64,000 nucleotides of DNA from Altererythrobacter sp. C41 (GCF_016803135.1 NZ_JAEVFE010000004.1:136501-200500), one strand, 5' to 3'; positions 54,805-64,000 are shown, numbered from the stretch's first letter. Notes: generated from the sequence alone by a model not told the origin. Translations and numbers: made by a program.

Positions 54805-56178
54805 GTGGCTCGCAATTGGACCCCGGATAGCTGGAAGACGCAGGAAGCACGGCACCTGCCGCAGTACGGCGACGCGCAGGCGCTCGCCGAGGCGGAAGAG
54901 GCACTCCGCAACTTCCCGCCGCTGGTGTTCGCGGGCGAGGCGCGCGCACTCAAGGCCGAGCTTGCCGGAGTCGCGCGGGGCGAGGGCTTCCTGATCCAGG
55001 GCGGCGACTGCGCCGAGAGCTTCGCCGAATTCCACCCGAACAACATCCGCGACACCTTTCGCGTGCTGCTGCAGATGGCGGTCGTGCTGACGTTCGCGGG
55101 CAAGCTGCCGGTGGTGAAGGTCGGCCGGATGGCGGGCCAGTTCGCCAAGCCGCGCAGCTCGCCCACTGAAACCAAGGACGGCGTCACACTGCCGAGCTAC
55201 CTCGGCGACAACGTCAACGGCATCGAATTCACGCCCGAAAGCCGCCGCAACGATCCGCAGCGCATGGTGCGCGCCTATTCGCAAGCCGCGGCGACGCTGA
55301 ACCTGCTGCGCGCCTTCGCCGGGGGCGGTTACGCCAACCTGCGGCAGGTCCACCAGTGGACGCTCGACTTCATGGGCCGCAGCCCCTGGGCGGAGAAGTT
55401 CGCCGCGACGGCCGACCGGATCGGCGAAGCGCTCGACTTCATGGAAGCCTGCGGGGTCGATCCGGCCACCGTGCCGCAGCTCCAGGGCACAAGCTTCTAC
55501 ACCAGCCACGAGGCCCTGCTGCTGCCTTACGAGCAGGCGATGACGCGGCAGGATTCGCTGACCGGCGACTGGTACGACACCAGCGCGCACATGGTCTGGA
55601 TCGGCGACCGCACGCGCTTCCCCGGCAGCGCCCACATCGAATTCGCGCGCGGTATCGGCAACCCGCTCGGCCTCAAGTGCGGGCCGAGCCTGGAGCCGGA
55701 CGACCTGCTGACGCTGCTCGACACCCTCAACCCCGCGCGTGAGCCGGGGCGGATCACTCTGATCAGCCGCTTCGGGCACGACAAGGTCGAAGCCGGCCTG
55801 CCGCGCCTCGTGCGCGCGATTGCGCGCGAAGGGCATCCGGTGGTGTGGAGCTGCGATCCGATGCACGGCAACGTCGTCAAGTCGGACAGCGGCTTCAAGA
55901 CCCGGCCGTTCGACCGCATCCTGACCGAAGTGAAGGGCTTCTTCGCGGTCCACCGCGCCGAGGGCACTCACGCGGGCGGCATCCACATTGAGATGACCGG
56001 ACAGGACGTGACCGAATGCACCGGCGGCGCGATCGCGATCACCGACGAGACCCTGGGCGACCGCTACCACACCCACTGCGATCCGCGCCTCAACGCCGCG
56101 CAGTCGCTGGAGCTCGCCTTCCTCCTCGCCGACATGATCCGGCTGGAGGCGGGCGGCCGCCAGGCGGACGCAGCCTAG
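54805..56178 (+). CDS. class II 3-deoxy-7-phosphoheptulonate (DAHP) synthase
   Basis: This enzyme condenses PEP and erythrose 4-phosphate in the first step of the shikimate pathway. The 457-residue protein (GTG start at 54805, [10 protein letters not shown]) matches the plant-like class II type, with QGGDCAESF near residue 64, [15 protein letters not shown] near residue 270, and the metal-ligand region CDPMHGN near residue 350. An upstream ATG at 54739 or 54772 is possible but would translate the hairpin and match no homologue. GGAAAG lies eight bases upstream of the GTG. Confidence 0.93.
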   Translation: MARNWTPDSWKTQEARHLPQYGDAQALAEAEEALRNFPPLVFAGEARALKAELAGVARGEGFLIQGGDCAESFAEFHPNNIRDTFRVLLQMAVVLTFAGKLPVVKVGRMAGQFAKPRSSPTETKDGVTLPSYLGDNVNGIEFTPESRRNDPQRMVRAYSQAAATLNLLRAFAGGGYANLRQVHQWTLDFMGRSPWAEKFAATADRIGEALDFMEACGVDPATVPQLQGTSFYTSHEALLLPYEQAMTRQDSLTGDWYDTSAHMVWIGDRTRFPGSAHIEFARGIGNPLGLKCGPSLEPDDLLTLLDTLNPAREPGRITLISRFGHDKVEAGLPRLVRAIAREGHPVVWSCDPMHGNVVKSDSGFKTRPFDRILTEVKGFFAVHRAEGTHAGGIHIEMTGQDVTECTGGAIAITDETLGDRYHTHCDPRLNAAQSLELAFLLADMIRLEAGGRQADAA

Positions 56179-56218
56179 ATCCGCGCGCCGAAATGACCGC
56201 TGCGCGAGGCACGGCGCG

Positions 56219-57787
56219 CTAGTCGTGCAGCGTCTCTTCGGTGGGTTCCGCGGGCGTATCGCTCGCGGCCGCCTCCGGTTCGCTCCATAGTTCGCCGCCG
56301 AGCAGCGCGGTCCCCTCTTCGACGCCCTCGAGCTTCGCCAGAAGCGCGCGCGCCTGGTCCGCCATGCCGCCGCCGTGCGGATCGGCGGCGACCGGCTGGA
56401 GGTTGTAGCGCGCGAGGTCGATCTTGCCTTCGCCCATCTGCATGACCGCCGCATTCAGCGCGAGGTCGCGGTCGAACGGCGCCAGCTCTGCCGCCCGTTC
56501 GAGCGCGTGCTTCGCCGTCTCGGTCGGCGTTTCGCCGCGTTCGAGGAAGCTGCGGTAGTAGTAGACCAGCGGTAGCGGATGATCGTTCTCGAGCTTGTTG
56601 AGCTTGCTGAACGGCACCATCGCGGCGGTGTAGGCGGCATCCGGATCGTCCGCTTCGCTTGCGATGCGGAACAGCGAGAAACCCTTTTGGACATAGGCGT
56701 TCTTGACCGCGGGATCGATGGCGATCGCGCGGTCGGCGGCGGCGATGGCTTCCGCGTCATTGCCCGCATCGTGCTCCGCCTCCGCCAGCATCGCCAGGAC
56801 CCCGGCATCGTCCGGATAGCGCGCGGCCACCTTGCGAGCGTCGGGCAAGATTTCGAGCGCCTGTTCGCGCGTGACGCCGCGCTGGGAGCGGATGCGCAGG
56901 GGCATGGCCTCGTCCATGCCGTCGCTCAGCCGGCGCACCGTGACCGTTCCGATGGGGACCCAATCCGATTTCAGGTTGAACGTGCTGATCCGCCGCTGCC
57001 GCAGGTACGAATCGAGTTCGCGCTCCAGCGCGTCGAGATCCCCGAAGACCTGCTCGGCTGCCGCTTTCGGGGCGGTGCCGTCGGCGATCGCTTGCCAGTA
57101 CTGCGTCAACTGGCCGCTCCGCTCGTCCGAGAAGGTCAGATAGTGATAGAGCGCCCAGGCGCGGCCGTAGAAGGCGTCGTAGCCCTTGCCGCGATTCTGT
57201 TCGTAGAGTTCGTGATCGAGAAGCTCCTGAACCGTGACGTCGGCAGCGTAGTAGAGCTCACCGGCGCGGTGGTAGGCGGGGCGACCGATCTGGATCGAGC
57301 CGTCCCGCGGGAACCGGCTCGATGCGAAGAATTCCGCCGCGCCCTCGCTCAGCCAGCGCGGCATCGCGTAGCGCGAGCTGCCGATCAGGAAATGATGCGC
57401 GTATTCGTGCAGGAGCACGATGAACGAGAAATGCGGCTCGCCATGCGAAATGCGCACGTCCGGCACGAAGGCGCGCGACCCGCCGGCGCGGGGAATATAG
57501 AACCCCGCCACATTGCTTGCTTCCTCTCCCGCGAGCCTGCGTACGTCGCGCTCGCTGCCGACGGCAAAGATCGTCAGCCGGTTCGACGGGCTTGGTGGCG
57601 GGGTGTCGCGCTTGGTCAGGAACCGCAGCGCCGAATGGTAGCGCTCGAGCATCTCGGCGAATTTCTTCACGTCCTCGGCGCTGTCGTCGGCATAGACGAC
57701 GAAGTGCTCGGACTGCGCCTCGTGCCAGTGCGCAAGAGCCGGCGAGCTTGCGCCCAGCGCAAGCAGAAATGCGACCAGGTATTTCAT
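56219..57787 (-). CDS. secreted HExxH metallopeptidase-like protein with TPR region (paralog 2)
   Basis: The 522-residue protein has a signal peptide (about 1-19). The zinc-site candidate HEYAH is at 127-131, followed by WLSEGAAEFFA with Glu148 and Glu152. It shares with paralog 1 (8168-9730) the FYIPRAG block, the GxAxxLxHYLTFSxER block and a C-terminal TPR-like region (about 270-490). It also ends in an acidic Pro/Ala-rich tail. The ATG at 57787 has GGGGGAGGCCA directly upstream, a strong site, and an ATG at 58030 would add 81 residues before the signal peptide. The function is unknown, though a peptidase MA-like activity is plausible. Confidence 0.82.
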   Translation of the reverse strand: MKYLVAFLLALGASSPALAHWHEAQSEHFVVYADDSAEDVKKFAEMLERYHSALRFLTKRDTPPPSPSNRLTIFAVGSERDVRRLAGEEASNVAGFYIPRAGGSRAFVPDVRISHGEPHFSFIVLLHEYAHHFLIGSSRYAMPRWLSEGAAEFFASSRFPRDGSIQIGRPAYHRAGELYYAADVTVQELLDHELYEQNRGKGYDAFYGRAWALYHYLTFSDERSGQLTQYWQAIADGTAPKAAAEQVFGDLDALERELDSYLRQRRISTFNLKSDWVPIGTVTVRRLSDGMDEAMPLRIRSQRGVTREQALEILPDARKVAARYPDDAGVLAMLAEAEHDAGNDAEAIAAADRAIAIDPAVKNAYVQKGFSLFRIASEADDPDAAYTAAMVPFSKLNKLENDHPLPLVYYYRSFLERGETPTETAKHALERAAELAPFDRDLALNAAVMQMGEGKIDLARYNLQPVAADPHGGGMADQARALLAKLEGVEEGTALLGGELWSEPEAAASDTPAEPTEETLHD

Positions 57788-58080
57788 TGGCCTCCCCCCA
57801 TTTTTCCCCGCGGGAACGATAGTGGCAAAGCGCCTGCGGGTGAATACCCTCTCGTTCCCTGCGCGGGCCGGGATCCTGGCCGGCGAATTGCACTTGCCGG
57901 GCTGGAATGCGCCGACTGCGCGGATCCGCTGCTTTTTCACGGCGTTATGTCCGGGACGTGCCGGACGATTTCGCACGCCTGCCGCAGACACGGCATCGGC
58001 GTTCGCTGTCGACCCGGCCCTTTCTTTCATCAGCCGTTTGCGTCATCATTGCTGCGGACTGGTAGCGACAGGAGAGTTCC

Positions 58081-59406
58081 GTGCCCCAGCCCGAAGCGGC
58101 CCCCCGAGCGGTGGAGGCGCCAAGCCTGGCCGGCGGCTTTCGCCGCACGCGCGCGCTGAGCGAAGCGCTTGCCGCGCCGCTGTCGGACGCCGATGCGACG
58201 ATCCAGTCGATGGAAGATGCCTCGCCCGCCAAATGGCACCTCGCGCACACGACGTGGTTCTGGGAGACGTTCCTCCTGCGCGACCGCAAGCCGGGCTACG
58301 AGCTGTGGCGCGGCGACTGGCCGTTCCTGTTCAATTCCTATTACGAGGCCGAGGGCGAGCGGGTGGCGCGCGGGCGGCGCGGACTGCTTTCGCGGCCCAC
58401 TCTGGCCGAGGTGCTCGAATGGCGCGCGCATGTCGACGCGGCGATGGAAGACCTGCTCGGGGACCCGAAATGCGCGCCGCTGATCGCGCTCGGTATCGCG
58501 CACGAGCAGCAGCATCAGGAACTGCTGCTGACCGACATCAAGCACGCCTTGTTCCACAACCCGCTCGGCCCGGCGATGTGGCAGAACGATAATGGTCCGA
58601 GTCCCCGTGAAGGCGGGGACCTCAGGCAGCAAGCGGACGGACAGGCGGCCGGAGGCCCCCGCCTTCGCGGGGGCTCGGGGTCGGACAACTGGCACAGCCA
58701 TCCCGGCGGGGTCGCGCTGATCGGCCATGGGGGCGACGGATTCGCCTTCGACAACGAAGGCCCGCGGCACCGCGTCCTGCTCGAACCCTTCGCGCTCTCC
58801 CGCCACCTCGTCACCAATCGCGAATGGGCGGAATTCGTCGCCGACGGCGGCTACCGCGAGGCGCGGCTGTGGCTCTCCGACGGGTGGGCCTGGGTGAACC
58901 GGCATGGCGTGGAGACGCCGCTTTACTGGCGAGAGGGGGAACAGTTTACCCATGCCGGCTGGCAGCCGCGCGACCCGGAGGCGCCGGTCACGCACATTTC
59001 CTATTTCGAAGCCGATGCCTTTGCGACCTGGGCCGGCGCGCGCCTGCCGACCGAGTTCGAATGGGAAGCCATCGCCCGCGGTCAGCACGCCGATGCAGCG
59101 CCCGCGCACGATCCCGCCGGCGGCAACCAGCTCGATGGCGCCGCCCCGCCGCTCCCCATCGGCAGTGAAGGGCTGTTCGGCGACTGCTGGCAGTTCACCC
59201 GCTCGGCCTATCTGCCCTATCCCCGCTTCGCGCCGGCGGCCGGCGCGGTCGGCGAATACAACGGCAAGTTCATGAGCGGCCAGTTCGTGCTGAAAGGCGC
59301 GAGCTGCGCCACCGTGCGCGGCCATTCGCGCGCCAGCTACCGCAACTTCTTCTACCCGCACCAGCGCTGGCAGTTCACCGGCCTGCGGCTCGCAAGGGAC
59401 ATTTGA
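58081..59406 (+). CDS. egtB: ergothioneine biosynthesis sulfoxide synthase EgtB
   Basis: EgtB is an iron enzyme that joins hercynine and a thiol (cysteine or gamma-glutamylcysteine) with O2. The 441-residue protein has a DinB-like N-terminal domain with iron-ligand candidates His56 (KWHLAHTTW), His141 and His145 (HEQQHQE at 141-147), and a C-terminal formylglycine-generating-type fold (about 205-440). It starts at GTG 58081, preceded by AGGAG. Residues about 172-202 are encoded by a palindromic repeat element and sit between the two domains. The stop overlaps egtD by one base. Confidence 0.93.
   Translation: MPQPEAAPRAVEAPSLAGGFRRTRALSEALAAPLSDADATIQSMEDASPAKWHLAHTTWFWETFLLRDRKPGYELWRGDWPFLFNSYYEAEGERVARGRRGLLSRPTLAEVLEWRAHVDAAMEDLLGDPKCAPLIALGIAHEQQHQELLLTDIKHALFHNPLGPAMWQNDNGPSPREGGDLRQQADGQAAGGPRLRGGSGSDNWHSHPGGVALIGHGGDGFAFDNEGPRHRVLLEPFALSRHLVTNREWAEFVADGGYREARLWLSDGWAWVNRHGVETPLYWREGEQFTHAGWQPRDPEAPVTHISYFEADAFATWAGARLPTEFEWEAIARGQHADAAPAHDPAGGNQLDGAAPPLPIGSEGLFGDCWQFTRSAYLPYPRFAPAAGAVGEYNGKFMSGQFVLKGASCATVRGHSRASYRNFFYPHQRWQFTGLRLARDI
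58594..58684. repeat. REP-like element inside the egtB reading frame
   Basis: The segment has outer arms GAGTCCCCGTGAAGGCGGGG near 58599-58618 and CCCCCGCCTTCGCGGGGG near 58656-58673. They form a palindrome pair matching the intergenic element at 12844-12922. Here it is read in frame as about 31 extra codons of low-complexity Gly/Arg/Gln-rich peptide. Confidence 0.8.
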
Positions 59407-60392
59407 TGGCCGCAAACGAGGGGATGACGCTCGTTGATCTCGATGGGGAGGGGGTCGACCGGGCGTTCCGCACCGATGTCCTCGCCGGGTTGCGGCAGCC
59501 GCAGAAGGCCGTGCCCGCCCGCTGGCTCTACGACGATGCGGGCTCGCAGTTGTTCGAGGACATCACGCAGCTCGAGGAATACTACCCGACCCGCGCGGAA
59601 ACCGAGATCCTGAGCACGCGCGGTACGGAGTTCGCAAGGGAGATCGGCCCCGGCCGCGCCGTCGTCGAGTTCGGCAGCGGCAGCTCGGTCAAGACACCGC
59701 TGCTGCTGCGGGCGATCGATCCCGCGGCCTACGTTCCGCTCGACATCGCGGGCGATTTCCTGCGGGCCGCGGCGGGCGAACTGTCGGCCAAGTTTCCCGG
59801 CCTGCCGGTCTATCCGGTGGAGGCCGACTTCATGCGCGAAGTCGCTTTGCCGGCGGCGGTCGAGGGGATGCCCAAGCTCGGCTTCTTCCCCGGTTCGACG
59901 ATCGGCAACATGGTTCCGCGCACCGCGGTCGATCTCCTGCGCACCATGCGGGCGACGCTGGGGGCCGGCGCGAAGCTGCTGATCGGCATGGACCTGATCA
60001 AGGACCCGGCGGTGCTGGTGGCGGCCTACGACGATGCTGCCGGCGTGACCGCCGAGTTCAATCTCAACCTCGCACGGCGGATCAACCGCGAGCTGGGCGG
60101 CACGATCCCGGTCGACGACCTGCGCCACGTCGCGCGCTGGAACGACGACTTCGCGCGGATCGAGATGCATCTCGAGGCGCAGCGCGACATGACGTTCGAG
60201 GTCGCCGGCGAAGAGTTCTCGATTGCGAAGGGCGAGACGATCCATACGGAGAACAGCCACAAGTTCTCCCGCCGCAGCGCCAATGCGCTGCTGCTGGCCG
60301 GTCAGTGGACCCCGGCATGCCGCTGGACCGACAGTGGAGAGCGCTTCTCGCTGATCCTCGCCGAAGCGACCATCCCGCGCAGCGCGCCCTGA
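59406..60392 (+). CDS. egtD: L-histidine N(alpha)-methyltransferase EgtD
   Basis: EgtD makes hercynine by trimethylating histidine with three SAM, the first step of ergothioneine synthesis. The 328-residue protein has the SAM-binding VVEFGSGSSVKT (about 78-89), LGFFPGSTIGNM, and the histidine-binding ARIEMHLEA and IHTENSHKFS. Its ATG overlaps the egtB stop by one base, so the two enzymes are translated together. No egtA, egtC or egtE is nearby; some bacteria need only EgtB and EgtD plus a C-S lyase. Confidence 0.95.
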   Translation: MAANEGMTLVDLDGEGVDRAFRTDVLAGLRQPQKAVPARWLYDDAGSQLFEDITQLEEYYPTRAETEILSTRGTEFAREIGPGRAVVEFGSGSSVKTPLLLRAIDPAAYVPLDIAGDFLRAAAGELSAKFPGLPVYPVEADFMREVALPAAVEGMPKLGFFPGSTIGNMVPRTAVDLLRTMRATLGAGAKLLIGMDLIKDPAVLVAAYDDAAGVTAEFNLNLARRINRELGGTIPVDDLRHVARWNDDFARIEMHLEAQRDMTFEVAGEEFSIAKGETIHTENSHKFSRRSANALLLAGQWTPACRWTDSGERFSLILAEATIPRSAP

Positions 60393-60435
60393 TCCCGCGT
60401 GGACGCCTGCTTCGGCATTGTCGCGAACGTTCGGC

Positions 60436-61140
60436 ATGGAACCGGGGGCGGCGAGCCACTATATCCCCGACGTGGATCTCGAGGCCCTCTTCAATGCCGT
60501 CGCCGGAGTGATCGCGGAAGTCCCGCGGTCCGGCCTCCTGCTGGCGACCGTCGCCGCGCTGCTCGCCGGCTGGGCCGGTTCGATCATGGCGCGGCGGGAC
60601 GTGCCGCTGGGTCTGTTCATCCGGCGCCTGAGCACGCTCGCGCTCGGCGGTATTCTGGTCATACTCGTGCTCCAGCTCTCGCGTTTCGATCCGCGGATCG
60701 AGCTCGCCGTCCCGCAGATCGGCTTGCCCGAGCAGGTCGTGGAAGGCGGCGAGACCCGCATTCCCCTGGCGCCCGACGGCCATTTCTGGCTCCGCGCCGA
60801 AGTCAACGGAGAGCCGGTCGCCTTCATGGTGGATACCGGCGCGACGCTGACCGCGGTGTCCACGCAAGTCGCCGAACGCGTGGGGCTCGAGCCCCGCACC
60901 GGCGGCATTCCCGTGCGGCTCAACACGGCCAACGGCACGATCTCGGCCGACATCGCCACGATCGACGAACTGCGCTTCGGCAACGTTGCCGCGCGCGGCC
61001 TCGACGCGGTGATCGCCCCGAATCTCGGCGAGACCAGCGTGATCGGCATGAATCTCCTCTCGCGCCTCCAGTCGTGGCGCGTTGAGGACAACACGCTGAT
61101 CCTCGTCCCCCATTACCCTCAGGAGCCGGCGGACTGGTAA
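60436..61140 (+). CDS. membrane-anchored retropepsin-like aspartic protease
   Basis: The 234-residue protein has two N-terminal membrane helices (about 33-51 and 65-82) and a C-terminal retroviral-type aspartic protease domain. The catalytic motif DTGAT has Asp133 in MVDTGAT, and FGNVAARGLDAVI and IGMNLLSRL match the clan AA TIGR02281 group common in alphaproteobacteria. The active site probably faces the periplasm. TTG at 60418 is an alternative start. Retropepsins of this type act as homodimers. Confidence 0.9.
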   Translation: MEPGAASHYIPDVDLEALFNAVAGVIAEVPRSGLLLATVAALLAGWAGSIMARRDVPLGLFIRRLSTLALGGILVILVLQLSRFDPRIELAVPQIGLPEQVVEGGETRIPLAPDGHFWLRAEVNGEPVAFMVDTGATLTAVSTQVAERVGLEPRTGGIPVRLNTANGTISADIATIDELRFGNVAARGLDAVIAPNLGETSVIGMNLLSRLQSWRVEDNTLILVPHYPQEPADW

Positions 61141-61171
61141 CCTGGCTGCCTGGCCTATCCGCGCGCCATTG

Positions 61172-62752
61172 ATGCCCGGCGCAAAGCGGCTTAGGCGCGC
61201 AGTTATGGACGAGGTGGGGGGACGGCCGGGTTCGGTCATCGGTGAGCGCGGGGCCTGGTTCTGGGCCGGATGCGCTGCGATCAGCGCGGGGGTGCTGCTC
61301 CACCTGCCGATGCTGGCGCATGCTCACGCCATGGGCAACCGTCTGGCGGGCATGCCGATGGACCCGTGGATGTACCTCGGCATGGCGCTGATCGCGATCG
61401 GCGCTCCGCTCGCCTGTTACGGCGCGCTGCCCCGGCGGAAGCCGCGGCATTCAAACGACGCCGGGACCAGCTACGAGGCGCCGGATTCCACGCCGCTCAA
61501 CCGGTGGCACGCCGGCGTGCTGATCGTCCTCACGCTCGGGCTGGTGATCGATGTCATGAAGCCGGCGACGCTCGGCTTCGTGCTGCCGGGGATGATCGGC
61601 GAATACAGGATCAGCCCTTCGATCGCAGCATTGCTGCCCCTGATCGCGCTGATCGGGACGACCGTGGGCTCCTTCATCTGGGGCTGGCTTGCCGACGTCT
61701 ATGGCCGGCGGGTCTCGATCCTGCTGTCCACCATCCTGTTCGTCTCGACGTCGATCTGCGGCGCCATGCCGGCGTTCGAGTGGAATCTCGTCATGTGCTT
61801 CCTGATGGGCGTGTCCGCCGGCGGCATGTTGCCCGTAGTCTATGCGCTGCTCGCGGAAGTCATGCCGCCCCGGCACAGGAGCTGGGTTCTGGTCCTGGTG
61901 GGCGGGACCGGCCTCGTCGGAGGCTACCTCGCCGCGAGCGCCGCGGCCCATCTCTTCGAGCCCGTGTTCGGCTGGCGGGCGCTCTGGCTTCAGGGATTTC
62001 CGACCGGGATCCTGCTGCTGGCGCTGGCCCGCCTCATCCCGGAATCGCCGCGGTTCCTGGCCGAGCAGGGGCGTCACGCCGAGCTGGCGCGGATGCAGCA
62101 GAAATACGGGATCGTGCCGCGCGATCGTGCACCGCCGCCCCCGGACGCACCGGTCGCGCATCAGCGGCATGGCCGCCTGACGCTCGCGCTTGCGATCGCA
62201 GCGCTGTCGTGGAGCTTCGTCAACTTCGGCCTGCTGCTGTGGCTTCCGAGCGACCTGCAGGCGCGCGGCTACTCGGCCGAACTGGCGAGCGGGACGATCG
62301 CGAGCTCGGCCCTGGTCGCTCTGCCGACGGTGATGCTGGCCGCCTGGCTCTACAGCCGCTGGAGCAGCAAGTGGACGCTGGTGGGGACGATCGCGCTCAC
62401 GCTGATCGGCCTAGTCGGCGCGCTGCTTCCGCCGGAGCTGCTCTCGTGGGAGCCGCTGCTGCTGGTGGTGATCGCCATGCTGATCATGGGCACGAACGGG
62501 ATGATCGCGGTGCTCCTGCCCTATACCGCCGAGAACTATCCGCTCGGCACGCGGGGGCGGGCAACCGGGCTGGTGGCGGCCAGCAGCAAGTTCGGCGGCG
62601 TCGCCGTTCAGGTCTTCGCCCTGGTCGGCCTGATCCCGACTCTAGGTGGGGCGGCGTTGGGGTTGCTCGTTCCGATGGCCGCCTCGGGCGGGCTCGTCGC
62701 CTGGGCCGGGCGCGAGACGCGCGGCCGCAGCCTGCGCGATCTGGAGGCCTAG
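61172..62752 (+). CDS. MFS transporter with two extra N-terminal membrane helices
   Basis: The 526-residue protein has a core of 12 membrane helices of the major facilitator superfamily. The cytoplasmic loop GWLADVYGRRVSIL and PESPRFLAEQGR mark the sugar/organic-ion-porter branch. Before the core lie two additional hydrophobic helices (about 31-47 and 67-85) and a short hydrophilic linker with SNDAGTSYEAPDST. The total suggests 14 helices. The ATG at 61172 or an internal one at 61205 may be used. The substrate is unknown. Confidence 0.88.
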   Translation: MPGAKRLRRAVMDEVGGRPGSVIGERGAWFWAGCAAISAGVLLHLPMLAHAHAMGNRLAGMPMDPWMYLGMALIAIGAPLACYGALPRRKPRHSNDAGTSYEAPDSTPLNRWHAGVLIVLTLGLVIDVMKPATLGFVLPGMIGEYRISPSIAALLPLIALIGTTVGSFIWGWLADVYGRRVSILLSTILFVSTSICGAMPAFEWNLVMCFLMGVSAGGMLPVVYALLAEVMPPRHRSWVLVLVGGTGLVGGYLAASAAAHLFEPVFGWRALWLQGFPTGILLLALARLIPESPRFLAEQGRHAELARMQQKYGIVPRDRAPPPPDAPVAHQRHGRLTLALAIAALSWSFVNFGLLLWLPSDLQARGYSAELASGTIASSALVALPTVMLAAWLYSRWSSKWTLVGTIALTLIGLVGALLPPELLSWEPLLLVVIAMLIMGTNGMIAVLLPYTAENYPLGTRGRATGLVAASSKFGGVAVQVFALVGLIPTLGGAALGLLVPMAASGGLVAWAGRETRGRSLRDLEA

Positions 62753-62767
62753 ACACTCGGCTGTGCG

Positions 62768-64000
62768 CTAGGTCCGGCGCGCTATGCTCAGCAGCAGAAT
62801 GCACGCCAGCAGCGCCAGACCGGAGAGTAGCAGGAAGAGCGCGGCAAAACCGAAGGCAGGCACCAATGCCAGCGCGAACCACGGCATGATGAGCGACGGG
62901 ACGGTATTGGTCAGGTTGAACAGTCCGAGATCCCGCCCCCGCGTCTGAGGCTTGGTCAGGACGCGCAGGGTCTGGCTGGAATGGAGCGCGAGGAACACGG
63001 TGCTGGCGAGGCCGAAGACCACGTAGCCGGCGATCGCCAGGGCCAATGAAGGGGCGAGCGCCATGACCAGCAGTCCGACCGCCACTATACCGGCGCCCGC
63101 GGCCAACGGGGCGATCGGCCGGTCGGCCTTGTCGGACCAGCGGCCGGTCAGCAGCGCCAGGGGCACCCCGACGCCGAGGACGATGAAAAGCAGCGTGGCG
63201 GTGTCGTTGTCGCTGTAGCCGGGCTCGATACTGCGGAACCAGAGCAGCAGGTAGGCGAACAGCATGGCCTCCGCGATCTGGACCAGCAGGCGCGCCAGCC
63301 ACATCCGCGCGACCGCCGTTCCGCCTGCGGCAGCCTTGCTCTCATCGGCTTCCGCAGGCTCCCGCCGCGCCATGAGCTGCGGCATGGGGCGGGGCGCACC
63401 GAAGAGGAGGGCGGGCAGGACAAGACCGATGACCATCGCCGCGACGAGGCCGAGCCTCTCGTCAGGTGAGGCCATCGCCGGCAAAGTGACGAGCGCACCC
63501 GACAGCGCGCCGAGCGCCGGTGCGAAGGAAAGGAGGCCGCCCAGCAGGCCTTTCTGGCCGTCGGGCACGAGGTCCCCCGCCCATGCCGCGAGCGGCGCCA
63601 GCATCATGTTGAGGCAGATCTGCCAGAGCACGATCACCGCGATCAGCACCGGCACGCTGGTCGCCGTCCTCACCGATAACAGCAGCAGGCACGAGAGGAC
63701 GAGCCCCGCGACGATCCACGGACGGCGATCGCCGGTCCGGTCGCTGAGCCAGCCGAAGGCGATGTTCGCCAGGCTCGCCGCGGTCGCCCCGGCGAAGGCG
63801 GCGTAGGCGAGCACCGAAACGGCATCGTCGCCGGCAAGCGTCGACACCCTGACCGGAAGAAGGATCGTGAGAAAGGGAACGTAGGCGACCGCGCCGCCCG
63901 CGGCGGCAAGCGCATAGAGGTAGAGGAAGCGGGAGGACTGCCGCAGGGGCGGCGCGGCATCTTGCGGTTCGTCCGCCGCAAGGGATGGCGCGGTCAACGA
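62768..64000 (-). CDS. MFS transporter, start uncertain at the window edge
   Basis: At least 409 residues of an MFS-type transporter with about 12 hydrophobic helices. FGWLSDRTGDRRPWIV near residue 80 is the conserved loop 2-3 motif and KPQTRGRDLGLFNLTNTVPS is near residue 340. By eye it resembles the glycoside/GPH-like or BCD-type sugar transporters rather than drug exporters, but this is weak. The reading frame is open to the right edge. The first candidate start is TTG at 63997, so the true start may lie outside the window. It converges with the other MFS gene across 15 bases. Confidence 0.85.
   Translation of the reverse strand, partial: SLTAPSLAADEPQDAAPPLRQSSRFLYLYALAAAGGAVAYVPFLTILLPVRVSTLAGDDAVSVLAYAAFAGATAASLANIAFGWLSDRTGDRRPWIVAGLVLSCLLLLSVRTATSVPVLIAVIVLWQICLNMMLAPLAAWAGDLVPDGQKGLLGGLLSFAPALGALSGALVTLPAMASPDERLGLVAAMVIGLVLPALLFGAPRPMPQLMARREPAEADESKAAAGGTAVARMWLARLLVQIAEAMLFAYLLLWFRSIEPGYSDNDTATLLFIVLGVGVPLALLTGRWSDKADRPIAPLAAGAGIVAVGLLVMALAPSLALAIAGYVVFGLASTVFLALHSSQTLRVLTKPQTRGRDLGLFNLTNTVPSLIMPWFALALVPAFGFAALFLLLSGLALLACILLLSIARRT

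Noticed and set aside
57812-57859. GGGAACGA and TCGTTCCC inverted repeat in the 293-base gap before egtB as an operator or SOS site
   Set aside because: Arms are 32 bases apart, spacing does not fit GTTC-N7-GTTC, and no further support. The rest of this gap shows no gene.

Overview
The window is about 67% GC and densely coded on both strands. Gene content and order point to an alphaproteobacterium of the order Sphingomonadales, most likely an Erythrobacteraceae or Sphingomonadaceae member. The supporting signs are a split atp operon in the order atpH-A-G-D; an rpmF-plsX-fabH-ihfA-merR block; a tsaB-rimI-mucR-fur-plsC-miaB-phoH-ybeY-corC block; an smc-dsbA-dsbA-dciA/mutY block; an alphaproteobacterial SOS box; and many short intergenic palindromes of the kind common in sphingomonads. 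The order-level call is inference from gene content; no 16S gene is present. I see no tRNA, rRNA, CRISPR array, transposase or intact prophage.

Layout. 1-3998 (minus): F1 ATP synthase genes atpH, atpA, atpG and the start of atpD, with a small lipoprotein gene between atpG and atpD and a palindromic repeat pair between atpA and atpG. 4145-8066: a membrane-tethered trypsin-like protease, then a plus-strand DUF1203-ada-PEP mutase-like operon. 8168-12012 (minus): a secreted HExxH/TPR protein and priA. 12168-20024 (plus): transaldolase-like fsa, cobT, a parDE toxin-antitoxin pair coupled to a nitroreductase gene, cysS, a 2-hydroxyacid dehydrogenase and an aldehyde dehydrogenase. 20090-21375: a divergent regulatory module of a 65-residue HTH protein plus an unknown 112-residue protein on one side and a LexA-like S24 repressor on the other, with a GTTC-N7-GTTC SOS box and a repeated operator between them. 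21527-25943: an MBL hydrolase, a MAPEG protein, then rpmF, plsX, fabH, ihfA and a merR-type regulator. 26248-33411: smc, two DsbA-like proteins, dciA, mutY and a small membrane protein. 33512-42299: a Tat-exported serine hydrolase, nudC, a FrnE-like thiol oxidoreductase, a chemoreceptor, DUF1489, mgtE, a cyclophilin and a lipase-like lipoprotein. 42308-51668 (minus): housekeeping genes for RNA maturation and modification, iron regulation and Fe-S assembly. 51757-64000: an M16 peptidase, class II DAHP synthase, a second HExxH/TPR protein, ergothioneine genes egtB-egtD, an aspartic protease-like protein and two MFS transporters.

How it fits together. Most of the window is core metabolism and genome maintenance arranged in tight operons with 1-4 base overlaps. 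The less ordinary parts are the SOS-box regulatory module at 20.1-21.4 kb, an intergenic-repeat sequence that has become part of the egtB reading frame at 58.6 kb, the lipoprotein gene inside the atp operon, the parDE-nitroreductase coupling, and two paralogous secreted HExxH/TPR proteins 46 kb apart. At least six families of palindromic repeats are spread through the gaps.
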